Below are positions 1-4,948 of a DNA stretch of 7,012 nt, one piece after another. Under the pieces are notes generated by a model. The model was not told the origin of the DNA and ran no database searches. It saw only the letters and a list, made by a program, of their open reading frames with translations. A program made the translations under genes and the position numbers. The DNA is from Mariprofundus sp. Its GTDB lineage: Bacteria > Pseudomonadota > Zetaproteobacteria > Mariprofundales > Mariprofundaceae. The stretch spans positions 1 to 7,012 of the forward strand of contig JAJFLF010000091.1 of NCBI GenBank assembly GCA_021772845.1. The letters run 5' to 3'. Positions within the stretch are counted from its first letter, which is position 1; the number at the start of each line of letters is the position of its first letter.

Positions 1-240
1 AATGCCCTGATAGAGAACGCCATCCCCTTTGGAAGAGAAATCAAACAGACGGGGACGAATAAAATATGGCGCGACATTCAGACCCTTTGGAAGCTCAGCA
101 TGTTCAATCAGATTTAAAAAACCACGGTTGGCATCGAAAAGCAGACCTTTCTCATCAATAATTGCAATCGCAACCGCTGAGAGATCACGCATAAATAGAG
201 AAATACCGAGCTTGCTAATGCAGTGATTGCAGTTAGCCAT
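1..240 (-). CDS. PAS-domain signalling protein, N-terminal 80 residues (runs off the left edge)
   Basis: Reading leftward from the ATG at 240-238, the frame stays open for 80 codons to the window edge. From about residue 20 the translation (SAVAIAIIDEKGLLFDANRG, then FLNLIEH) has the form of the first strands of a PAS domain: a hydrophobic strand, a D-x-x-G turn, a second strand and an N-containing helix start. A CNHC motif (C4, C7) lies at the very N terminus; it is not a c-type heme site because no His follows. The start is supported by an 8-base overlap (ATGGCTAA) with the stop of the cobalamin-binding gene, an arrangement typical of translational coupling; no strong separate ribosome site is visible. 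The output domain lies outside the window and could be a histidine kinase, GGDEF/EAL or another module. The operon context suggests it acts with the B12 sensor. The opposite-strand ORF over the same bases is judged a shadow. Confidence 0.72.
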   Translation of the reverse strand, partial: MANCNHCISKLGISLFMRDLSAVAIAIIDEKGLLFDANRGFLNLIEHAELPKGLNVAPYFIRPRLFDFSSKGDGVLYQGI

Positions 241-889
241 TAGCAATCTCAATGGCGGTCTTTGCATCAGTTGCATAGAGATCCGCATTGATCTGTTTCC
301 ACAGATCATCAATCATGTTCATCGATTGTCCGCCTACCATCAAAGCAGGCCCGTTATTACCAAACTCTGCTTTTAAGGCTTCTGCTAACTGCCTCAGAGA
401 TTTAAACTGATTTGGGAGAGAGATAGAGACACCAAGCAAATCACACCTGTTCTGATCTAGCTGCTTAATAATCGATTCAGTCGGTGTATCCTCACCGAGA
501 TAATCTGCCTGCCAGCCGTTGATATCAAATGCATCGGATACCATACGCAGGCCCAGTCCATGATGATTACCTTCCACACAGGCAAAGAGTGCCCGCTGTT
601 CATGTTTGGCAGAGAAATCCGCCAGTGCAAAGGTTCTGGACATAACATTCTGGCAAATGGCGGTTGCCATATGCTCCTGCGCTACCGATATCTGATTGGT
701 CTGCCATAAGCGCCCTACTTCATACATGGCAGGCTGAATCAGCGTGACATTGGTATCAACAACGCTCATTCCACTATTGATACGTGCAATAAGCAGATCT
801 TCAACCTGCTGTTTGTCACCTCGGGTCAGCCCCTGACTGAGTTGTCCAACAACCGGCTGCAATAGCTCCCCTTCACCAACTACCGCCAT
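233..889 (-). CDS. Stand-alone cobalamin-binding sensor (B12 cap + B12-binding fold; CarH-like W-x9-EH signature)
   Basis: The 218-aa product is two domains and nothing else. Residues ~10-90 form the helical cap (B12-binding_2 type), with EVGRLW at 57-62 and a W62-x9-E72-H73 signature. Residues ~98-215 form the Rossmann-like B12-binding domain: N108-H-H110-G-L-G113 in place of D-x-H-x-x-G (H110 the predicted lower axial ligand, the acidic residue replaced by Asn), 41 residues, S155-I-S157, 28 residues, then G186-G187. The spacing fits the family exactly. W-x9-EH is the hallmark of adenosylcobalamin photoreceptors of the CarH/LitR group, where the Trp and Glu contact the 5'-deoxyadenosyl side. 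The position after the Trp, a light-state His ligand in Thermus CarH, is Gln63 here. There is no MerR or other DNA-binding domain, and no methyltransferase partner in view. The ATG lies one base after a G6 run, so its ribosome site is poor; it overlaps the upstream gene by 10 bases and the downstream PAS gene by 8. I infer a light or B12-state input module; corrinoid methyl transfer is the less likely alternative. Confidence 0.9.
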   Translation of the reverse strand: MAVVGEGELLQPVVGQLSQGLTRGDKQQVEDLLIARINSGMSVVDTNVTLIQPAMYEVGRLWQTNQISVAQEHMATAICQNVMSRTFALADFSAKHEQRALFACVEGNHHGLGLRMVSDAFDINGWQADYLGEDTPTESIIKQLDQNRCDLLGVSISLPNQFKSLRQLAEALKAEFGNNGPALMVGGQSMNMIDDLWKQINADLYATDAKTAIEIANG

Positions 890-1281
890 GCCCCCCTATA
901 GAGCGTATCATCCTGCAAGGATTCAATGCCTGCTTGCAGCATGGAGTTGATCAATGGGTAGGCATCCTTTGAGAGATGATTTTTATAGAACTCATCCATA
1001 AAACGAAATGCCAGTAGTGCATGGTCTATCTTGATACCCTTGTTGTTCAGTAGCTCTTTAAGCCAGCGGGCATATTCACTGAATGCATCAACCGAACCGC
1101 ACTCCAAAGCACCGGTCAGCGCCTCCAGATGGTACCCCATATCGTTATGACATTTTTCACGCATCAAGCCTTCGTTCTGTTCAAATATCTGAGGATACTT
1201 TTCATGAAAAAGATCCGTGATCCAGTGCGTGATTTCGAACTGCAGCTTGCGAACCTGTTGGCCTACTTCAAAGGATTGCAT
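880..1281 (-). CDS. Small all-helical protein preceding the B12 sensor (probable detached N-terminal domain)
   Basis: The 133-aa product has no signal peptide or membrane segment and is predicted to be mostly helical. Recognisable blocks are C44-x2-D47-x2-Y50-H51-L52 followed by AL, then FSEYARWLKELLNNKGI at 67-83. From memory, this pattern of a His-containing helix followed by a Y-x-x-W-x-K-x-L-L-x-x-[RK]-G-I helix occurs as the N-terminal part of longer single-chain cobalamin-binding proteins; I could not run a search. It also vaguely recalls the helical N domains of RsbR/RsbU-type signalling proteins. The start at 1281 is supported by GGAG at 1292-1289 with a 7-base spacer; an ATG four bases upstream is out of frame and too close to that site. 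The gene begins 18 bases after the ABM gene ends and overlaps the B12 gene by 10 bases in the -1 frame. I infer a partner of the B12 sensor, perhaps for dimerisation or output. The function is unproven. Confidence 0.8.
   Translation of the reverse strand: MQSFEVGQQVRKLQFEITHWITDLFHEKYPQIFEQNEGLMREKCHNDMGYHLEALTGALECGSVDAFSEYARWLKELLNNKGIKIDHALLAFRFMDEFYKNHLSKDAYPLINSMLQAGIESLQDDTLYRGAWR
891..896 (-). other. G6 run at the junction of the helical and B12 genes (possible slip or indel site)
   Basis: On the coding strand the upstream gene reads TAT AGG GGG GCA TGG CGG TAG, and the B12 gene starts at the ATG inside GCATGG. A -1 slip on the six G, or one extra G in the DNA, would carry the ribosome past the TAG straight into the B12 frame and join the two proteins as ...Y-R-G-G-M-A-V-V. 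The B12 frame has its own stop (TAG, 898-896) immediately before the run, so only a shift at the run itself fuses them. Whether this is a real split, programmed slippage, phase variation or a base-calling error cannot be told from one sequence. Confidence 0.6.
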
Positions 1282-1299
1282 GCATTATCTCCGTAAACA

Positions 1300-1599
1300 C
1301 TAGTCGCATAACCATTGATAGCCCCTGATTAGAGTGCTTTCAGGAATCAGTTTTAACCCTTTAGGCATGCCTGAATGTGAATCGTGATAATGATGACTCT
1401 TGTACCACTCTCGCCAGCATGATTCGCTGTCCCAGTAGGTCACCAGCAAAAACTCATTCATGTTTTCTGTCGGATTCATCACTTCCATGCGTACAAAACC
1501 GGGTTTGTCATCGACTTTATGTGGCCGATCTACAAAAGCCGCTCTGACTTCATCCTGTTTCCCATTAGCTACTTCAAACCGACTCATTACTACATACAT
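1300..1599 (-). CDS. Antibiotic-biosynthesis-monooxygenase (ABM) fold protein, heme-monooxygenase-like
   Basis: The product has 99 residues, the usual size of a single ABM domain, a dimeric alpha+beta barrel. It shows the typical order: a first strand (MYVVMSRFEV), a G-x-x-x-E-V-x-x-A-F helix (13-22), a short linker to PGFVRMEV (33-40), a strand EFLLVTYWDS (49-58), then C-W-x-x-W (61-65) and a His-rich helix SHHYHDSH (68-75). The [S/K]-x-x-H-x-x-x-H tail after a W-x-x-W is typical of cytosolic ABM proteins annotated as putative heme-degrading or quinol monooxygenases; the exact substrate cannot be read from this. The ATG at 1599 is preceded by AGGGAG (1610-1605) with a 5-base spacer. It is the first gene of the leftward operon that also encodes the B12 sensor, with 18 bases to the next start. 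A link between heme or tetrapyrrole chemistry and the B12 module is possible but is inference only. Confidence 0.82.
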   Translation of the reverse strand: MYVVMSRFEVANGKQDEVRAAFVDRPHKVDDKPGFVRMEVMNPTENMNEFLLVTYWDSESCWREWYKSHHYHDSHSGMPKGLKLIPESTLIRGYQWLCD

Positions 1600-1835
1600 G
1601 AACGCTCCCTGATCAAACTAGTATGCTCTTGGCTGCCCGGAAAAACATTGATTATGAACTAAGCAATATCTATGCCGTTTTTGTTTCATCCTCCTGACAA
1701 AAGTTTGAAGTAAGATCTGTTTCAATATCACGTTACGAAAGTAGACCGGGCTATGGATTGATTAGAGTGTTCGAAAAGGAGTAAAGAGGTCAGCAATTGA
1801 ATCCTGAGAACCTGAGTGTCGCTGTTAAACTCTAC

Positions 1836-1866
1836 CTGATTCGCTAATCAGCTCAATTTCTATAGT
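1836..1866 (+). promoter_or_regulatory. Operator-like palindrome plus -10 box upstream of the methyltransferase
   Basis: CTGATT-cgct-AATCAG (1836-1851) is a perfect 6-bp-arm inverted repeat. Ten bases downstream is TATAGT (1861-1866), a 5/6 match to the sigma70 -10 box. The palindrome lies over the place where the -35 box should be, and no good -35 hexamer is present (GATTCG at the 17-bp spacing). Such a layout is usual for promoters needing an activator, or ones blocked by a repressor. Transcription would start near 1873, which bears on where the downstream gene can start. The rest of the divergent region (1600-1835) shows no further feature I can support; in particular I see no cobalamin riboswitch. 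Confidence 0.35.
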
Positions 1867-1870
1867 CTTA

Positions 1871-2596
1871 GTGCTTCTCGTAGTGAATCAGTTGAATCAC
1901 GCATGCTGCGTTTCGTCGAAACTATCGACCTTGCAGGTGTTTATCTCTTCTCTACGTGTTCGCTATCAAACCCTTGAATTTAACGGTGTTGATATTCATC
2001 TGCGCACGCTGCGTGACAATCAGGAATTTTCCGATGATGAGGGCATTGCTGAAGCCCTGGGCATTTCTTCCTCCACATGGCCCTTGTTTGGCATTGTCTG
2101 GCCTTCAGGTGAGGTACTTGCCCACTTAATGTCTGATTTCAATATCAAAGGAAAACGTATTCTCGAGGTTGGTTGTGGTATCGCTCTATCCAGCCATGTA
2201 TTAAATCATCGTCACGCCGATATCACTGCTACCGACTACCATCCTGAGGCAGGCAATTTTCTTCAGCAAAACACAGAACTCAATCATGAAAATGATATTC
2301 CGTTTGTGCGTACAGGTTGGGCAGATGAAGCCACTGATCTGGGGACATTCGACCTGATCATTGGTTCAGACCTGTTGTATGAACAGGAACATGCTGCACT
2401 ACTTTCAGAGTTTCTCGATCAACACGCGAAAGAGCATTGCGAAGTCATCATTATCGATCCTGGCCGTGGTAAGCACGCACGCTTCAGCAAGCTGATGGTA
2501 GCTCTGGGATTCACACACACACAAAGCAGACCCGAAAATATCGAATACCTGGTAAAACCACTGCCCAAAGGCCAGGTCCTGCGCTACCTCTGTTAG
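1871..2596 (+). CDS. Class I SAM-dependent methyltransferase, METTL/Methyltransf_16-like (start uncertain)
   Basis: The core is a seven-beta-strand methyltransferase: conserved lead-in WPLFGIVWPSGEVLA (70-84), motif I ILEVGCGIALSS (97-108), acidic strand-2 end A-T-D122-Y with HPEA, motif FDLIIGSDLLYE (160-171), and IIIDPGRGKHARF (193-205). The W-P-S-G-x-x-L followed by E-V-G-C-G and S-D-L-L-Y pattern is that of lysine/protein methyltransferases of the METTL21/Methyltransf_16 group; the substrate is unknown. Residues are counted from the GTG at 1871, the first usable start after an in-frame TAA at 1826. That start has no ribosome site, sits about where transcription would begin if TATAGT is the promoter, and adds an unlikely N-terminal stretch rich in Cys, Val and Leu. 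Conserved-looking sequence begins around RYQTLEF (31-37). GTG at 1883 or 1937 are alternatives, also without a clear Shine-Dalgarno. An ATG at 1903 is in another frame, so a small frameshift near the 5' end is possible. It probably belongs with the spermidine-synthase-like gene 136 bases downstream. Confidence 0.82.
   Translation: MLLVVNQLNHACCVSSKLSTLQVFISSLRVRYQTLEFNGVDIHLRTLRDNQEFSDDEGIAEALGISSSTWPLFGIVWPSGEVLAHLMSDFNIKGKRILEVGCGIALSSHVLNHRHADITATDYHPEAGNFLQQNTELNHENDIPFVRTGWADEATDLGTFDLIIGSDLLYEQEHAALLSEFLDQHAKEHCEVIIIDPGRGKHARFSKLMVALGFTHTQSRPENIEYLVKPLPKGQVLRYLC
2512..2523 (+). repeat. (CA)6 microsatellite inside the methyltransferase gene
   Basis: Six tandem CA units lie at codons ~215-218 (within GFTHTQS), about 25 codons before the stop. 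Gain or loss of a unit would alter the last tenth of the protein, downstream of all SAM-binding motifs. It is short for a true contingency locus and may be chance. Confidence 0.5.
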
Positions 2597-2732
2597 TCAT
2601 ACAGCTAATCTGTGCCTGCCCCAACAGATGACATACTTAAGACCTGATCCAGCTACAGCCTGTAGATAAGCTACTGATAGTGCTTTTATCAAGATAGGGT
2701 ACGCTTCCCAAAAAAGGACAGGCCCACAAAAC

Positions 2733-3407
2733 ATGACTTCCTACACACTGATTGATAGCTCAACCGAACACGGCACAACCCTGCAACTGCTACAGCGCGA
2801 TGATGAATTCACCATTCGTGTGGAAGGAGGGTTTGGTGAACTGATGCACAGCAGCGTGCATAACTCTGAAGATGTGCTGGCGGAGCTTGCCTGTAAACAT
2901 GTTGCTGAGCGGGAGAGTCCGCGTCTGCTGGTCGGCGGTCTCGGCATGGGTTATACACTGGCTTCCGCCCTGCTCCACTCTGGCCCTGACGCACGCATTT
3001 CCGTGGCCGAACTGATGCCTGCCGTTGTTCGCTGGAATCAAAACCACATCGGCGCTATTGCTGGTTTCCCTCTCAACGATGATCGTGTTGACGTGATCAT
3101 ACAGGACGTTGGAAAAGTGATGTCGTCGCATAAAAACAGCTTCGATGCCATCATGCTTGATGTCGATAATGGTCCCGACGGTTACACCCGCGATGACAAT
3201 GACAACCTCTACGGTCTGGACGGCCTTGAGAATGCCTTCGAATCACTCAAACCCGGCGGCATCCTCACAGTCTGGTCATCAGATACCGATAGTAATTTCA
3301 CGCAAAGACTGATGAAGATTGGTTTCGAAGTAGAAGTGAAACGCGTTCGCGAACATACAGATGATCTCGGAGCGATACATACCATCTGGGTGGCTGTGCG
3401 TTATTAA
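2733..3407 (+). CDS. Short spermidine-synthase-like protein (SAM/dcSAM Rossmann fold)
   Basis: The 224-aa product is shorter than a typical SpeE (about 280-300 aa). It contains a beta-rich N-terminal part (1-60), a nucleotide loop LLVGGLGMGYTLAS (65-78), the strand-2 acidic residue E93 in VAELMPAVVRWN, a D125 in IIQDVG, and MLDVDNGPDG (141-150) at the place where SpeE has its catalytic Asp loop. True SpeE proteins carry GGGDGG and L-D-x-[ST]-D-P; here these are GGLGMG and LDVDNGP. Aminopropyl transfer is therefore doubtful, and it is better called a spermidine-synthase-family methyltransferase-like protein of unknown substrate. The C terminus (FEVEVKRVREH, then a TIWVAVR strand) fits the fold. 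The ATG at 2733 is preceded by AAGGACAGG (2714-2722) at a rather long spacing. It stands 136 bases downstream of the METTL-like gene on the same strand with no terminator between, so co-transcription is plausible. Confidence 0.85.
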   Translation: MTSYTLIDSSTEHGTTLQLLQRDDEFTIRVEGGFGELMHSSVHNSEDVLAELACKHVAERESPRLLVGGLGMGYTLASALLHSGPDARISVAELMPAVVRWNQNHIGAIAGFPLNDDRVDVIIQDVGKVMSSHKNSFDAIMLDVDNGPDGYTRDDNDNLYGLDGLENAFESLKPGGILTVWSSDTDSNFTQRLMKIGFEVEVKRVREHTDDLGAIHTIWVAVRY

Positions 3408-3437
3408 CGCTTTGTTTATGGTTGAGCTATAATTTAT

Positions 3438-3461
3438 CGGACTCGATCCGGAATCCAGATA
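3438..3461 (-). repeat. Degenerate copy of the palindromic repeat found at 4782-4979
   Basis: Read on the minus strand this contains TCTGGATTCCGGATC, identical over 15 bases to the first half of the repeat at 4782-4812. The second half has diverged (GAGTCCG in place of AGGTCCG), leaving only CGGA-x5-TCCG as a short stem. It lies 31 bases beyond the end of the spermidine-synthase-like gene, a usual place for extragenic palindromes. Confidence 0.6.
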
Positions 3462-3507
3462 GCTACCGCAATATAAAACCACTGGGTGCCGCATTGAGTA
3501 CGACAGA

Positions 3508-3540
3508 AGGTGAATGCTGCTTGCAGCAGATCAGGTGAAT
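3508..3540 (+). other. Hairpin flanked by AGGTGAAT direct repeats in the slyD upstream region
   Basis: The octamer AGGTGAAT occurs at 3508-3515 and again at 3533-3540. Between them is TGCTGC-TT-GCAGCA (3515-3528), a perfect 6-bp inverted repeat. No RNA family is recognised. It could be a protein-binding site, a fragment of a mobile element or chance. Confidence 0.3.
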
Positions 3541-3604
3541 CACGTAGTGAGAGAATATCCTCTGGGGAGTGACGCTGTAACAGCACAATTACAGGCCTGA
3601 GCCC

Positions 3605-3633
3605 CTGATAGATGTTTCTTTACAGCATTTAAT
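3605..3633 (+). promoter_or_regulatory. Predicted sigma70 promoter of slyD
   Basis: CTGATA (3605-3610, 4/6 to the -35 consensus) is separated by exactly 17 bases from TTTAAT (3628-3633, 5/6 to the -10 consensus). Transcription would begin near 3640, leaving a leader of roughly 45 bases before the slyD start. Confidence 0.45.
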
Positions 3634-3649
3634 ACGTAGTGTGCCGCGC

Positions 3650-3671
3650 CCGGTGATCAAAGCATCATCGG
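3650..3671 (+). promoter_or_regulatory. Leader hairpin directly before the slyD ribosome binding site
   Basis: CCGGTGAT (3650-3657) pairs with ATCATCGG (3664-3671): 8 bp including one G-U, with a 6-base loop. It ends two bases before the Shine-Dalgarno TAGGAG (3674-3679), which is 6 bases before the ATG. It does not cover that site, so it may stabilise the mRNA or stand by the ribosome rather than block translation. Confidence 0.35.
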
Positions 3672-3685
3672 CCTAGGAGAAAAGC

Positions 3686-4189
3686 ATGCAGATCACTGAC
3701 CATAAAGTCGTTTCATTTCACTACACCCTGACCAATGACGCCGGAGAGGTTGTCGATACAACTTCTGGTGGCGAAGCCCTGCCCTACCTGCATGGTGAAC
3801 AGGAAATCGTTGCAGGCCTTGAGAAGGCGCTGGAAGGCAAGTCTGTTGGCGACAAACTAAACATCACTCTCGATGCTGCAGATGCTTATGGCGATATGGA
3901 TTCATCGCTTATCGAGGTTGTAAGCGCAGAACTGTTTGAAGGTGTTGAAAAACTTGAAGCAGGTATGGAGTTCGAGACCGAGTTGGACAATGGTGATGAT
4001 GAGTTTGTACGTATTGTCAGTATTGATGGCGACAATGTCACCATTGATGGTAACCACCCATTGGCTGGTCAGAAGCTGACTTTTGATGTTGAGATCACTG
4101 ATATCCGTGATGCTACTGAAGAAGAATTGAAACACGGCCACGTGCACGGCGAAGAAGAGTGCTGTGGTTCAGAGGATTGCTGTAGCTAA
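3686..4189 (+). CDS. slyD: SlyD-type FKBP peptidyl-prolyl cis-trans isomerase / metallochaperone
   Basis: SlyD catalyses cis-trans isomerisation of Xaa-Pro bonds in the cytoplasm, acts as a chaperone through its inserted flap domain and delivers nickel through its C-terminal tail. The 167-aa product has the split FKBP domain of the family: residues 1-68 with V-S-F-H-Y-T-L-T near the start, LPYLHG (32-37), the E-K-A-L-E-G-K-x-V-G-D-K helix (46-57) and the AYG signature (67-69). The insert-in-flap domain is ~70-122, and the FKBP part then returns at DGNHPLAGQKLTFDVEI (121-137). The tail 149-167 holds H150, H152, H154, C159, C160, C165 and C166, a shorter version of the E. coli metal-binding tail. 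The ATG has TAGGAG 6 bases upstream, its own likely promoter and a strong terminator 22 bases after the stop, so it is probably monocistronic. Confidence 0.95.
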   Translation: MQITDHKVVSFHYTLTNDAGEVVDTTSGGEALPYLHGEQEIVAGLEKALEGKSVGDKLNITLDAADAYGDMDSSLIEVVSAELFEGVEKLEAGMEFETELDNGDDEFVRIVSIDGDNVTIDGNHPLAGQKLTFDVEITDIRDATEEELKHGHVHGEEECCGSEDCCS

Positions 4190-4211
4190 GCTGCCGCAAA
4201 CCCTAACAACG

Positions 4212-4241
4212 AAAAGGCCACCCGATTGGGTGGCCTTTTTT
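4212..4241. terminator. Rho-independent terminator, probably used from both sides
   Basis: AAAAGGCCACCC-gatt-GGGTGGCCTTTT is a perfect 12-bp stem with a 4-base loop, running into six T on the plus strand. Read on the minus strand it ends in four T. It lies between slyD and the convergent secreted-protein gene, so it can end both transcripts; it is much stronger in the slyD direction. Confidence 0.93.
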
Positions 4242-4275
4242 GTGACTCGGTAAAGGCACTCTTCGGAGTCAGATA

Positions 4276-4662
4276 TTAATTACCGAAAACCCAATCGAAG
4301 AAACCGCCTGGTTTCTTGGCCGGATCGGGAGCCTGGTTTATACGATCCAAAACTACATCACGATTCACATTACCATTTCTCTGCTGAGCTTCAGCACGGT
4401 TTGAGTGTTTATTACGCATTTCCACACCGCGATCACTTGCATTATTACTTCTGGAATCTTTCGACTTCTTATATTTACTTTTATCATCTTTAGAATCGTG
4501 CGACTTACTATCTCTGCTTTTGTCATCTTTTGATCTGTCATCTTTCGATTTACTATCATGTTTTTCATACTTATGTTTCTTATCAGAATCAGCCATGGCG
4601 CCAGGTACCAGTGCCGAACTCATCAAAAATACGAGTGCCATCAAGCTTATAAATAGTTTCAT
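4276..4662 (-). CDS. Secreted low-complexity Lys/Ser/Asp-rich protein of unknown function
   Basis: The 128-aa product starts with a clear Sec signal peptide: MK, a hydrophobic core at 3-18 and an A-x-A site (GAMA, 21-24) with cleavage before DSDKKH. Residues 25-73 are a highly charged, near-repetitive tract built from S-K, D-D and K-S units with few hydrophobic residues, hence probably disordered. A less biased region (74-105) follows, then a distinct C terminus with two aromatic clusters, PGGFFDWVFGN. No lipobox Cys, LPxTG or enzyme motif is seen. The start is supported by GGAGG (4675-4671) with an 8-base spacer. It converges on slyD across the shared terminator and has no operon partner. 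A periplasmic or extracellular ion- or mineral-binding role would fit the composition, but that is speculation; the gene itself is well supported by its signal peptide and ribosome site. Confidence 0.8.
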   Translation of the reverse strand: MKLFISLMALVFLMSSALVPGAMADSDKKHKYEKHDSKSKDDRSKDDKSRDSKSHDSKDDKSKYKKSKDSRSNNASDRGVEMRNKHSNRAEAQQRNGNVNRDVVLDRINQAPDPAKKPGGFFDWVFGN

Positions 4663-4752
4663 CTATATATCCTCCAGTGAATACCAAGCCATGAGGAGTC
4701 GTTTGCATTTCAAAAAGCTCAAAAGACCGATCTCCTTGTCAGTTTGGACACT

Positions 4753-4779
4753 GTTATAGAAACAAATAAACCGCAACAA
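4753..4779 (-). promoter_or_regulatory. Possible promoter of the secreted-protein gene
   Basis: On the minus strand TTGTTG (4779-4774) is followed after 15 bases by TATAAC (4758-4753, 5/6 to the -10 consensus). The spacing is short and the -35 weak. The leader to the ATG at 4662 would be about 85 bases. Confidence 0.3.
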
Positions 4780-4781
4780 TC

Positions 4782-4812
4782 TCTGGATTCCGGATCAGGT
4801 CCGGAATGACAG
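4782..4812 (+). repeat. Palindromic extragenic repeat, copy 1
   Basis: A 31-base element with 8-bp perfect arms ATTCCGGA (4787-4794) and TCCGGAAT (4800-4807) around the loop TCAGG, flanked by TCTGG and GACAG. It shares loop and flanks with copy 3. Confidence 0.85.
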
Positions 4813-4906
4813 TCAGCTTCTCATCCGGTTCCCTGCCTCACCTTATCTATGTAGTGCTGTTGTCCAGAATCACTCACGTACAAAACAGGCTCCGCTTTTC
4901 CTAAAT

Positions 4907-4933
4907 GTCATTTCCCGCGAAGGCGGGAATCCA
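4907..4933 (-). repeat. Palindromic extragenic repeat, copy 2 (inverted orientation)
   Basis: On the minus strand it begins TGGATTCCCGC and ends GCGGGAAATGAC, 27 bases in all. The arms TTCCCGC and GCGGGAA are perfect (4912-4918 and 4923-4929 on the plus strand). The outer TGGAT...ATGAC and the length equal those of copy 1 without its two outer bases on each side, but the stem is different and the loop is 4 bases. The plus-strand form resembles the ATTCCC-N8-GGGAAT repeats known from Neisseria (dRS3) and similar motifs in other proteobacteria. Confidence 0.8.
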
Positions 4934-4948
4934 TTGTTTGCAGACTTT

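Noticed and set aside
29..226. 65-codon ORF on the plus strand
   Set aside because: It is antisense to the PAS-domain frame, which has recognisable protein features and a coupled start; the plus-strand product is Arg/Ser-rich with no motif.
1618..1689. 23-codon minus-strand ORF in the leader of the B12 operon, preceded by AGGAGG
   Set aside because: The AGGAGG touches the ATG with no spacer, so initiation there is unlikely, and the peptide shows no leader-peptide pattern.
1600..1870. Cobalamin riboswitch in front of the B12-sensor operon
   Set aside because: I looked for the B12-box (GCCACTG-like) and surrounding stems on the minus strand and found none.
2741..3131. Three minus-strand ORFs
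   Set aside because: They are shadows of the spermidine-synthase-like gene; Arg/Ser/Cys-rich translations without motifs.
3279..3494. 71-codon minus-strand ORF crossing the end of the spermidine-synthase-like gene
   Set aside because: It overlaps a well-supported gene on the other strand, crosses a degenerate repeat and has no ribosome site or recognisable domain.
3480..3660. Known riboswitch (yybP-ykoY/manganese type suggested by GGGGAGTGACG) upstream of slyD
   Set aside because: Only the short GGGGAGT-like string agrees; the conserved second loop and closing stems are missing.
4520..4759. 79-codon plus-strand ORF
   Set aside because: It is antisense to the signal-peptide gene, which has a proper ribosome site, signal peptide and terminator; the Ser/Leu-rich product mirrors the repetitive K/S/D codons.
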